Assembly: GCA_033557685.1 (NCBI GenBank)
Contig: JAWQRN010000098.1
Span: 1-38,953 of the forward strand
Source: Sperchopsis tessellata
Taxonomy: Eukaryota > Arthropoda > Insecta > Coleoptera > Hydrophilidae
Reading direction: 5' to 3'
DNA length: 38,953 bases
Part shown: positions 1-12,200 of the stretch, piece by piece
Layout: the number at the start of each line of letters is the position of its first letter
Position numbering within the stretch: position 1 is the first letter of the stretch
Notes under the pieces: model-generated
The model's database searches: none
What the model was told of the DNA's origin: nothing
What the model saw: only the letters and a program-made list of their open reading frames with translations
Translations under genes and position numbers: made by a program

Positions 1-1690
1 ATGTGAACTGTAAGTTAATGTAGCGGCGCTGCTTATGTGACATGTAAACAGTAGTGCATTTCTCGTGAGTAAAATGAATAAATATTATCGCATACCATTT
101 CCAATAGCTGCAGACGTTTGCGTGTGTAGACTTCTGTTCTCGTGTTTTGTAGTATGGAAGTAATAGGAATGATAAATATGAGTTGAAAAGATGGATTTGA
201 ATGAATTGCACACACTATCTTATACATAATTAATTGCGAGTCTGTTCAGTGTGCATTTACGCATAAGAACGAATATAATTATTTTACGTATTTGAAATGT
301 AAAACTGATAGACAATTGAATGAGTTTGAGCTTTTACGTCTTTCGATCGCTATTTAACGAGTGAATGTCATTCCTTTTGTCTGACCTATGCACACTAAAC
401 CGCATGTGTATGTAATTCCGTATACTACAGCAGAATGCAAGGGAATTGAATATTTCGAATAATGGGGAAGAATTTCGCTGATATTCGTCGTAGGACGGGA
501 AATAGTTTTGATAGAATGTTTACGGAGCAACCTTTCTATCTTATCTGTCGTGTTTTGTACGTAGAAGAATTCATGATCAATGGCATCCAGGTTCTGGTTA
601 GGCAGTTTTCGCTAAGACTGGAAGTTCTGTAGGCAAGAGAATTAACCACCGATAATTTATGTGGGAGGTGGTGTGAAGTTGTGGCATGGAGGTAACTATT
701 AGTGTGTGTGGGCTTGAGAGAGGTTCAGTGGCCATTATCACGACTTTCAACTTGAACATCTAAGAAAGGGATTGCACGAGAAACTTCAACTTCCCGTAAA
801 GTGTTTTGATATATTCAAAATACCGTTTATGCACACGTGAATTATATTTCAACGTCACATCATTCCTAATAAGAGGGGCGCACATTTCAATTTGTAAATG
901 AGATTTTAAATTAATTGAGATAATCAACCACTTCCTTTAAGTAGAAAGAGGAGTAAATGACATTAAAGTGAAGAAAAATGTCTCTGTCAGTAATACATCG
1001 GCATCGAAAATGTTCTCTCAGCATAAGTGTAGGTGCATCAGCCAGTTTAGTTTAGCTGGGGGAAATAATTTATAATAAAGTGAAGTATATATGTTTATTT
1101 GTGTTATAACTATCTTATGACTGCAAAAACTTCGAATTTATTAAACATAACTGGATTTTTTGAGGTATAGTGTTTTAAATTGTTTCATATTTGACAAATT
1201 AGTTGGAATTTTGTGATCTGAAACTTAGTGAAATTGCTATTTGCTCACGACAATGTAATCGAAAACATAAATAGAATATTTGGTCGAAAGAAAACTTTTC
1301 TAAAGTAACCGCCTCCAATCTCTTTTATTTGGAGAGATATTTAAATGAAATTTGGAACTTTGTGCATAGTAACAAGAACATAGCGCTGTTTTATTTAATT
1401 TGCTTTGATTTAATAGTTCATTATTAATAGTAACAAAATAATGAAAACAAATGATTCGTTTAAATGTGTAAAAATCTTTACATTTCTGTATCTTTATTTC
1501 ACCCATGTTTCCACCGCATATATGCGGAATATAATTCCAAATACCATTTTTGCTTTACACAATATTTTCTTAAACCTTTTGAATACTTACATCTTTTATA
1601 TATAGTTCGTTTCTAAAGTGTTCGAATACCCATCAAATTCATTTAAACCAATGTAAGGACTTAATTTGTTGTTGCTAAATAAAGTTAATT
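1..1690. other. AT-rich region, nothing recognised
   Basis: I see no open frame with family resemblance, no splice-linked exon and no clear repeat boundary. Short ORFs here look random. Confidence 0.5.
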
Positions 1691-3280
1691 TTATTATTAT
1701 TATTATTATTATTATAGCGAGTATTTGCAGCTATTGCATCTTCTGGTAAGCCTCTCTTTTCCATTTCACTTTTATTGTTTATCCATTTCTTCCGAGGTCT
1801 CCCTCGTTTATTTCTTTGTACTGGAGTCTAGTCCATACCTTTATCAGTATTCTTTCTTCCTTCATTATACGTAGATGTATTATATCATCTATAATAGTGT
1901 CTTTCATTGCTATTTTATCTCTGATGTCTTCATTTCTAACGTGATCGTACATTGTTAGGCCACAGCATCTTCTCCAATACGTCATTTGAGCCGAGGCTAA
2001 ACTTTGATTTTTTTTTGTCGATAACCCATATCTCCGACCCATATGTCATAACTGGTTCTATTATTGTTTTAAATATATTTATTTTTGTCTCTCTGGCTAG
2101 GTTATTATTCCACAAGATTAGATGTAGTGTTTTTGTCATATTCTTTCCCCTGCCTATTTTCTTCGTTGTGTCCTTGTAGTCTCTTCCATCTTCGCAAATT
2201 GTGACTCCCACATATTCATACTGACTAAAGTTTCTTTATTATTCCGTTGTCTAGCTCTATGTCCTGTCCTTTTCCTTCTATGACTATATATTGCGTCTTC
2301 TCTGTATTTACCTCCATGCTCCACTTATTGTACTCCTCTATCAGTTTATTTAGCATGTATGTCATATCCTGTTAATCTTTTGCAATAACTATTTGATCAT
2401 CTGCAAAAAAGATAGTGTATACCGGGCTCTCCCCAGCCATGATCCCATCGGACTACATTTTCTAATCCAATGTTTTAAGGCCGCAACCCTGTTTTTCTCC
2501 TTTCGAAGGCGAAAATGTTGAATAGACTTGGTTTCCAACTTTTATGACAGGTTGGCTTTTTCTGTGCAGTGCTTTTACTGCGTTTATATACGTTTTATTT
2601 ATGCACGCTTGTTCTAGGGTAATCCATAGCTTTTGAAGGGGAACGAAATCAAATGTTTTCCTTAGATCTATAACCGTAACATGAAGTTTTCTTCATTTGC
2701 TCTGATTCTTCTTCGCTAAGTGTAAATAAATTATCTGTGCAGGACCTTCCTGGTCTAAAGCCATTATTCTTATTCCTCTATAGTTCCCGAAATCATTTCT
2801 ACTTCTTTTTTGTATATCGAGTTTGTATGGGAAATTTTCCAATAAGTTTGTATGTTTCTCCCCTTAGACATTTATTAAATATATTGCAGATAATTGCTAG
2901 CGTTCTTGTAGTGGCATCTTTCAGTAAATCGATAGGCAGATCACCTGGCCCTGGAGTTTTATTATTTTTCATTCTCTGTAGATTTTATTTAACTCTTCTA
3001 CCGTAATCTGTTCTATTTCATTTTTCTCTACTACATCTGCATCTAATTATGTGTCCAAATATTTTATTCGCTTTTCTGTCAGTAGGTCACTATAGAAGTC
3101 TTTCCATGCTTCCGTTCCTACTGGATTAATTTTTCGGCTTCATTTGAATTTTTCCTTAGGATGTTTTTAGTTTTTATTGTCCCATGTAGCATTTTTTATC
3201 TTTTTTATTTCTTTTTTAATTATTGATCTTTATCGGTCATATTGCTTGCGATATTCTTCATCTTTTGTGATTAGATACTT
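1690..3280 (-). mobile_element. Non-LTR retrotransposon (LINE) remnant, reverse orientation
   Basis: Broken reverse-transcriptase frames run right to left. Visible RT motifs on the minus strand include a FADDQIVIAKD box (FADD codons at 2396-2407), VPLQKLWITLEQACI, KGEKQGCGL, and a thumb/C-terminal region with ETKINIFKTIIEPVMTYGSEIW at about 2000-2130. Many stops and frameshifts show it is dead. The 3' end coincides with a (TTA)n tract at about 1692-1717. Clade is uncertain. Confidence 0.8.
1692..1717. repeat. (TTA)n microsatellite at the LINE 3' end
   Basis: About eight TTA units. On the element's strand this reads as a (TAA)n tail at the end of the LINE, consistent with short-repeat tails of several LINE clades. 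Confidence 0.75.
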
Positions 3281-3539
3281 AAATTAGAGATAAAAATAAA
3301 TTATAACAATAGGAAAATATAAACAAACTTCTCAGAACCCAAAATGCATCGAACACCACAAATTCGGGAGTTCTCCTATTAATACATCGTGAAAACGTGT
3401 AATTCCCCCTTTTAACCATAAAATATTATGTTCTAAGTAAATTGACAGTATTTAGTGCGTTCATAGTATCCCGTAATAATCTTACAAATATGAAATCAAA
3501 ACGAAAGGAATCTTCAGTTGAAGTGTTATTAACATGCAT

Positions 3540-4250
3540 AAAAATAATAAATCTTATCGGGAATTAACTAACAACTAAACTTGCACATTCAATTGTAAAA
3601 CAATATAAACTGACTGGTAGAAGTGTCACTAAATCCTTAAAAAGGCATCCTAAAGTGTTTGGTAAACAAGACGACGTAAATATCTTCTATTGCAGCAGAG
3701 AGTTAGAAAGGACATTAATTCCGAAATGTAAGCCGAGTTTTGCGGAAAAATTATTATAATATGTTAGTAGTAAAACAACGTCTTATATATTATGAAAAAA
3801 ATCTTCAAAAAAAGATTTATTTTGTTAAAACGTACATTAATAAAAATTTTGAATTTTGGAAAACGATTTAAGTAAATTTAATATTTTTGGTTGCGATGGA
3901 ATAAGTAAAGTGTGGAGGAAAAGTTGGAACAGAGCTGAATATTTAAAATACTCTTCCAACATCTGTGTTAATTTAGGGTTGTATGATCACATCTGGAGTG
4001 GAAAATTTAGTATTTATAGATCAAATCATGGATCGATGTTTATATTTAGATATTCTTAAAGCCAATTTACTACCTAGTGGAGAAAAATTAGGCTTCCAAT
4101 AAGACCAAGACTATGGTTACACGGGAATGTTCCAAAACAACTGTTTTCACCACCTCAATCACCCGATTTAAATTTCATAGAGCACATGTAGGATTATTAA
4201 GATAGCCAAATTAGAAAGAACATCATCATAAGTAAAGAAATTATAGTGAA
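3540..4250 (+). mobile_element. Tc1-like DNA transposon fossil
   Basis: Broken plus-strand frames resemble Tc1 transposase in order: SIVKQYKLTGRSV (DNA-binding part), then SKFNIFGCDGISKVWRK (catalytic-core region containing the first Asp), then NVPKQLFSPPQSPDLNFIEH (late DDE region, PPQSPDLNPIE in active elements). Part of the core is missing and stops are frequent. No TIR pair was located. Confidence 0.75.
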
Positions 4251-4424
4251 AACCTATTTTTATACTAAATTTCACATTGTTCGATTACTTTTGTGACATA
4301 AGATTTTTCATTATTGCTGTAATTTATGCAGAATTGTATTTATATTTCATTGTTAATATAAATAAACTATATAATTTACTATTATTATGCTTCAGCGGTG
4401 TCAGGTTGTATGGAATGGTCCGGC

Positions 4425-4862
4425 ATCGAAATGCTGGTAGGACACAACCGCCTGTTTGTTTACGTATACGTACGTTGCAGTACGAATATTTCTAATTACA
4501 TATGATGCAGAGAGAGATGCTGGGAGTGAAACTATGTGCCAGATGCAGTTCCACTCGTTTTCAGTGACACCGAGTTCCACTTATGCACTCCGAACACGTA
4601 CTATACCATAAGCATTATTTCGTATATATGCTTAGAGTCTAGGTCTTGTTGACTACAAGAGATAAGTATCAATATCCGAGTTGCATCGGATGAAATTGAT
4701 ACGATATTTACAACATGTATCTACACACAGCATATAACTATGGTCAGAATTAATATTATTATGCTTCTGCATAGGTTGTTGTTTCTAATAATTAAAAATA
4801 TTAGTATTGCAACGTACGTATATGTAAACAAACACGCGGTTGTCTGCTACCGGCATTTCGAT
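4425..4862. mobile_element. Foldback MITE with 76-bp terminal inverted repeats
   Basis: Left arm 4425-4500 and right arm 4787-4862 are reverse complements with only scattered mismatches. The outer end reads ATCGAAATGC; the arms contain ACAACCGC and a near-palindromic CGTATACGTACG. The interior is about 286 bp without coding potential. Structure fits a non-autonomous DNA transposon; the superfamily is unknown. Confidence 0.75.
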
Positions 4863-5177
4863 ACATATGAATATGTATTTTACTATCCATTACTTATTTG
4901 CGTTTTTATATTTCCTCATTTTATGATTTATTTTAATAATTAATACTATTGACTATTACTACGTGAAACAACGTTAAAAATCAGTTCAGGAATTTCTCCT
5001 GACACAACCGAGGTCAAGTTACAATACTTACACTCGCACCTTAAGCAGGAGTTTGAGACGTCTGCCTTCATAGTATGCAACACCCGGCCAGCGCGTTCCC
5101 CTGATATCAATCCGGTATATTTTTACTTTGGCGCAATCCTTTTTTCATAATTTTATGGCTTAACCTACAAGTCATGG

Positions 5178-5765
5178 TCAACAACAATGTGTTAAGCAAT
5201 CTATTACAAACTTATGGAGAAGCAAGTAGACCTTTATATCTCCACTGCCAAGCAGAGATAAATAATTGAATGGATTTGACAACAATCGCGAGAAACTACG
5301 AAAAAGTGGTGAGCGCTTTTGTTCATATAATGGACAAGTCATAATGGCATGTTCAAGGGAGCCGTGCTCTCCACAAACACAAGTGTCATAGGGCTTGAAA
5401 TTTATTCTATGAAGATATGAATCACATATTCCATGATTACATCGCAATCTACAAATGGTTTTAGCTAAAGGCTTGGGGACTTCCTCTGTGGAAAACCAGG
5501 GTTTTTTGTGGAATGGTCTGAATTGATTTATAAAATAGACCAGTTACAGAATTTCTGAAACGCGACACAAATTGTTCGTGCAATTTGGAATTTATATGTT
5601 CGAATAAGTCGGCAGAGATGACTGGGTGTTGATGTGTGACATGTAAGTTGCAACCCTACTTAGCAAATTTATCCACCGTCTTATATCCGAATATTCCAGC
5701 GTGACCCTCAATCCACAATATACTAATTTTCCCCCATGAACTACATGGCAATGTATAATTTGCAC
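5178..5765 (-). mobile_element. LINE 3' fragment: RNase H end and C-terminal domain
   Basis: The minus strand encodes ILWIEGHAGIFGYKTVDKFA at about 5665-5735, the last RNase H block (normally W-x-P-G-H-x-G-x-x-G-N-E-x-A-D). Downstream is a Cys/His stretch with RCNHGICDSYLHR, CVCGEHGSLEHAIMTCP at 5178-5447. This order is typical of I/R1/Jockey-group LINE ORF2 C-termini. The copy is 5'-truncated near 5765 and contains stops. Confidence 0.8.
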
Positions 5766-6075
5766 TTTTAAGAACTACATGTCTTGATACCGTCCCCTGC
5801 TACGGCGGACGAAACGTCGGCAAAAACAAAAGCCACCACACGGTTATCTCCCGGAATACCTGAAGATATTTACCTTGGCCGTGGAAGTCTACGTACTGAA
5901 TTAAAGTTCTTAAATTTAGTACTTTAGCAGTCTCACTTAGCACTTTTAAGAGCTACATGCCTTGATAAAGTCCCCTGCAACGGTGGACGAAACCTTTGCA
6001 AAGAGAAAAGCCAATAGTCGGTTAATTGCCGGAAAACCTGAAGATATATACTGAGGCCGTGGAAATCTACGTACA
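5763..6075 (+). repeat. Tandem dimer of a 178-bp repeat with hammerhead-like core
   Basis: Unit 1 is 5763-5940 and unit 2 starts at 5941; both begin CACTTTTAAGA(A/G)CTACATG and end with a GTGGAA(A/G)TCTACGTAC block. Each contains GTCC, an 11-nt loop, then GGACGAAAC (5792-5815 and 5970-5993). Related sequences occur at 28325-28392 and 32255-32489. The tandem arrangement is seen directly; the ribozyme resemblance is inference. Confidence 0.7.
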
Positions 6076-6288
6076 AAATATGCTAAGTTTGTTAACATTT
6101 TAAAATTCAGTCTAATGTAAAGGATCTAATTGACGTAAATATTAAATTTTATTACTTGAGTGTTTTTGTTTCTTGAATGAAATATCTTACTACTTATTCT
6201 GTATGCAGATGCACTAATGGATGCATGTTCTCTTATTTCAGACCACCAGCAAGTACGTCAAAGTGTTCACTTCAACTTAATTGTAAAA

Positions 6289-9200
6289 ATGGTGTACATT
6301 CCTTTCATGGTGGCGTTCTCTTTGATAGCTTTTGGTAATAGTCAAGACTTGGAGCTTCAAACGACTTCTACAGCTACTTCGAAAGGTAAGAAATATACCA
6401 CCGCATATAAACTAACATTAAAATTATTACATACAAGTGTTGGGAGAAGTTATTTTATTGCCTCTATCCATCAATATTCGGAGTTCCATCTAACGCGAGG
6501 AAAACTTTCGGAAGAAAACTTAACCGTGTGTAGAAGATCTAATTCAATTTCAAAAAGTTTATTCGCTTCCATCTTTATCTATCTCTCTGGAAATATATAC
6601 GTGTCCGCATTATGGCTGTTTGATATGACATTTCTTTTAACTAAAGCACTATTGAAGTTAACGCTATAGGATTGAAAGATGTTTTCAAATTGAAAAGAAA
6701 GTCAATCTAGGGTTGTATGCATTCAAATGTAACATTGCAGCAATACTTCTTACAACTTCCAGCATGAACGTTATTTCACTTTATGAGTGAATTAACCATT
6801 TCAAATGAGAAATAGAGCATGAAATTCTCTTCCCCTAGGCGTATTTTTTTCTGAGCAAGAATCTATTAATATCTTTCAGGTTCACAAGGTGACTAATCCC
6901 TCTTCAAAGATATGCAGGTTTCCGCCTTGGCTCTAAAAATTATGTTTACATTCACATGGTGTTCAGCCTTTACTCATAGACTTGTCTTAAGGATAAGAAT
7001 CCAGAAGTTTGTCTCAGGGGTTTGAAATTATTTTTGCGTTTATATGGCGCTTTTTTATGATTTCTCATTTTATATCTGCTAGTTTAACGCATTTCAATTT
7101 GTTTTTGCGCTTTTAATTTTAGGCACAACAGAAGCACTACCGCACCATACCCAGACTCAGACCGAAAGTTATGAGACGAGCATACAGAAAGCCTTAGCTT
7201 GGCTCATAACACAGAGGGAACACGATTGGGGCTGGAGGAATGACACCCCCAAGGTTCTGATCGCCCTACAGCTCGCACAAAACGACGATGTCTCCGGAAT
7301 ACTGCCAAATTATCTCGAAACACAACTTTCGATGAAGCAGATGGAAGTGGAGATTGTCACATTATTATGGAGGTAAGTTTGTTTTACTCTTGTGTTAATA
7401 TGGGGGAATACTTGTTTACGCCATTTTACGGCAACCACTTCGGTAAACCTGTGTATTGTATGTCCTAATTATTGCTACCGTTAGACAAATGTTTCCCTCC
7501 CAAACCTTCTACGAAAGCTGGAGGGTTTCTACCTGTGAAGATAAAGGGGTAACTTCGGCGAAAAGTAACACATTTCTTTGCCAGTTCTTGACAACGCTGC
7601 ACTAATCAGTACATTTTTATTCTTCAAGAGCTTCGGTATAATTACCATCTCCCGGTGTCCACTTATGTTTGAGCACACTGTTAAATAACTCAAATACATT
7701 ATCTGCACATGTACTTACTATTTCTTGTCAATCCGTCATACTCCTTTGTTTTCGCACAGCCCACTGGGGAGGAAATGTGTTATTTACACTAAGCAACCTC
7801 TGCCCTATTGCTTTGATCACGTATGAGCTGTTTTTTTCCCAAAAGATGACGCTCGATTTGGATGGACATTTGAATAAACAAAGTAACAGCATTTCGGCAA
7901 CACAATACAAATATTTACAGAGGGGGTTGACGTAAAATAGCGTAAACAATTCGCTTTGATATTCTACATTCTTGTGTTAACTTTACTTTTTAATTATCTA
8001 TGCTGTTTTCGTAGTGTTAGTCTGTTCGGAAATCTGAATCAATTCTAGCTTTGGCCATAGCGCTAAAAATCGCCTAGAGCTCAATAGAATCGAACGCATT
8101 TTCGTAATCGATAAATGCCAGATACACGGGCAAATTGCATTCGGTACACTTTTTAATCAATGTACAACCTTTTGCGGAAGCCAGCCATCTAGAGATCTTT
8201 ATTTCAAATTTTGCGATTCTGTCAGATGTGCGTTCAAACATGACTAATCCGTTTTTGAGTCTTATGTGAACCACGAAACCGACTCCACTGTTCCTTTCAT
8301 TATTAGTGTTACGGTGATATAGCGTACGTCCACTGTTGCAGTTGCAGTTGAATAGGTATTCTCCTTTTTTTGACTTCCTCTAGTATATTTTAAGTTATTT
8401 TTACTTAACTTTAAAAGATAACCCATATAAAAATAACTACTCTTATAATCAACAAACAGTTTTTAATATTATTTATTATGTCAACAAGCTTCGAAGGTAT
8501 GATAAATCTTTCTTATTCCAGTTCTGAAGATGAAATAGGTTTCTCGAATATAATATACATTATAAACAAAATCAAAAACTGGTATTTCGTGGACAAACGT
8601 AAAATTGATTGCTTTCCACGACGTATTTATTTTTACTGTAATACATAGTATAGTATTTTTAAAATGCTAAGAGAATAAATATTTTTGTTACCCTTTTTTG
8701 TAACAGCTTAATTCTATGACTGCCTCTGAACTACCCTTTCCAACTGTACGAAATATGGGCAGTATCCGTTTTCTTGTCCTCTTGTCTTTTTCTGACCCTC
8801 ATGTACTTAATTTTGTTGTTTTGTTGAGCGTTGCATTCATTGGCATTCTGGGAGGCATCACTTCAAACTTATTTAGTGGACGACATTTCTTCCTTTAACT
8901 CATCTCGTTCTACTACATGCCCTCAATTCTTATTCCGTTCAATCTCTTTTCTTGTGCGGGCACCTTCCACGCAGTGCAAGCAGGGTTGAAATTCAGGAAT
9001 GGAAAGTACCGGGGTGGGGTGATATAAGAGCGGTTTTCAAGTCTTTCTCCGGCTTTTTAGCATTTTTTTTCTTACGTGAGCGAGAGAGCAAGATAAAATG
9101 AAAAGGGGAACAGGCTACTAACAGGGCTGTATTATCTACTAAGCACATATGCTAAGTTTTTTGTTGAATTTTAAAACGGAAATTTTGAAATTAAAAACAT

Positions 9201-12200
9201 TTGGGAACATGAAGTGAGAGTTATAAGTATAGAATAAAATTAAATTTATTCTTTGGTTGGCTTGTGAACAAAACGCTAGAATAGGTCAATTGTTTTCGTT
9301 ATTAAAACGTATTTTGCATCTTTAATGAAGCTCTAATGTACGTATGTTGGAAGTACTAGATGATTCTCACAAACCGAATTAACGATAAATTGTGTCTGAT
9401 TAAGACATTTCGCAAAAAAAGTGTACTGAAAATTTAAAAAAATAAAACATCATTCCTACAAAGTTAGACGAGTACAAGAACTCAATGAGATTAAAATTAC
9501 GACCTTCATACACCGTTTTGTAAGGCTATGATTGAAAATCTAAATAATCAATCGGACTTACTGACGAAAATATTTTCTATAATATAGCTCCTTTTTATTT
9601 CGACGGGAAAATCCACAATTACTAGGTACTAGGCTCCTGATAATCCCCATTCAGTAGGTGCAAGACAGCCTTACCCAACATCCATAGAAAATAAACGTTT
9701 GGGCCGAATTCATGTGAAGTCATATTTTAAGCACATATTATTTCGATGGACTACTAAATGGTTCGAACTGATGCCTCCTTAGCCGAAATATTCCCGAATG
9801 ATGAAAACCCAGTAATGCATAGCTTCATTATGGTATCAACAAGACGGTGCGCCACCACATTTCACAGCTCCTATAAGGCAGTATCTGAATGAAATATTCC
9901 CCAACATGTGAATTGGCGACGTGGATCTATATAATGGTTCCTTGATATTATTTCACTTGATTTTTTTTTTCAGATTAAAGGCTACATACCGTGGCATGAA
10001 CAATTGAATTTCATGATTCACAAAAAAAAACACAAAAACCGAATAGTTTGATGAGAACATATCTAACAAAGTTGCAAAATTAGAAATAAAAATCTCTAGA
10101 CGTAAGAGTATGTCGAACTATCAAAGACCATTAAAAATAGAACAAAGGAAGATGTTAGAAGATTGGTTTCTTGGTATATAAAGCCACGATCCGGATTATG
10201 GTGCAGCATAGGAGCTACAAATAAGTGAAGGAGAGCGTACGATGCGAAAAAGCTATAAACAGTATAAAAATCTCTTCGAGAAAGTCGTTCCACCAATATT
10301 TCCCTCAGAAAAAATTGCAGGAGATGGGATACAGTCCACACAAAATGAAATGAAGATATCCTGAAAAATTACCATCCAATCAATCTCACATACATGGCTT
10401 ATAAGATCCTTACCAAAATAATTACGAACTGACTTACAAACCAATTCGATTTTTATCAACCTAAAGAACAGGTAGGCTTTCGTAAGGAATATAGCACTAT
10501 TTCCAAAACGTCTGGTTAATTTGGTCCAAAATGTGAATGGTCATATGAATTAACCTCGTGGGAACTGAGAGAAAACGTAAGGCCAATACGAAGACCCAAT
10601 GACAGATTAGACAAGGAACTAAGAAGTGGGATAACACACACACGCACACACACACATGTACGCAACAGTGGCGAGTGATAGGAACTTGGAGGCCTACGTC
10701 CAAAAGTGGATGAATAACTGCTTATCATGATGATGATGATGACAATTAGGATAAAATTTATATATTTTTTTTAATAAAGATACCTTAGATAAGTATCTAG
10801 GAACGACGAAAGTCCTAGTGCGGCCCTGATCACCACCTCCCTCTGTTGGAGAAAATGCCGTCGGTTGCTCAATAATAATTTGAATCGATTGAAGGCCCTT
10901 TTTGAAATGTTTATGGCACATAAAATATCACGTCCTGGTGGACCTTCCACTGAAATCCCCCGAGTAGAATTATATATAACCTTTTTAAATGTCAAAATCG
11001 CAAACTGTTGACATAATTACTCAACATTACTTTTGTTCTTATTTTGTCGTTCGTGAATGCTGGGGCTGATATTTGTGTAATGTTGCGGGCTTTTCATTTA
11101 AATATCAGTAAACACTCCTACCCAACCCATACACTTCTCCGGGTTTACTATACGTCCTTGTAGACGTGTTCTTTGCTAACTTTTCCACCCATTCTAATTA
11201 CTTACATTTTATTACCCTTTTTAAGGATTTCATAAAATATGTATAACATTTTTTATTAGCCCCGTTACTCCTATCATAAAAGCGTATGCGTTAACGTTAA
11301 AATTTTCGCTATAGAAGTGTTTACACGCTTTCAGAAATATAGCTGACTTTACGGAATTCTAATTTAAGGCTCTCCTATCTAACAGTAACTGTACTAAATT
11401 CATGTCATGGAAATGGAAAAAAATGTGTAAATTTTCGTGAAAAAGAAAATGTTCGGAAGTCTCTCAATATTATAAAGTACCAAGGACATAATCTATATTC
11501 CTTAACACATTCAGGCCGTTAGCTAACCAGTTTTAAGAGTTAGTGAATCTGGAAGTCGCGGTTTGAACTGCTGAAAGTATCAAAGAGACTGAATATTTAC
11601 GCCCGTATTACCAACGATATTTTGTTTTAAATGCGGTTAATTTAGTTATTGTAGTGTAATACTAATAGTGAATTACTGTTTTTTTTAAACTTTCTTGTGC
11701 CTATGTATGTTTTATTATTATTTAAATGAATGACTCCAGATATGCTTACAGACATCATGAAGTGCCCATCACTCCTCCAAGATTGGCCCAGTATACCCTG
11801 GCTCTAAGTTCCTTGTGTCAAGATCCCAGACAGTTTCATGGACATGATCTTATAGGCACCCTGCAACACCACGAGCCTACTCACGACCTAGAATTTGCAT
11901 ATGCCACTCTGGCAGCTTGTAGTGCCAGATCACACGTCAGAAAGAAGCAGATTAGGAGACTTTTAGACATAGCAAACAGTGCTAAAGACCACAATATAGG
12001 TACGATAATTTTCTCTGATTATTTTATTGGTTATATTTTATTTTACTTGTAGTTATTTGATATACTGTGAGTTCGCGGTACAACCAAACTTAGACAGATA
12101 GCATGTAAAACTATATATGCCCTTATAGATTAAACAAACTGTGTATGTACTTAATTTGTTCATGAAAACTTTTTTTAGATACAGTTGCGATGACTATTTT

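Noticed and set aside
3856..4059. Independent small gene
   Set aside because: The translation is the middle of a Tc1 transposase fossil.
6217..6288. Upstream in-frame ATG extending the transcobalamin-like protein
   Set aside because: It lies before a TTATTTCAG acceptor at about 6241 and would place a polar stretch ahead of the signal peptide; 6289 is the better start.
10516..10728. Cysteine-rich small minus-strand ORFs
   Set aside because: Produced by the complement of the CA microsatellite (repeated Val/Cys codons) within a LINE fragment.
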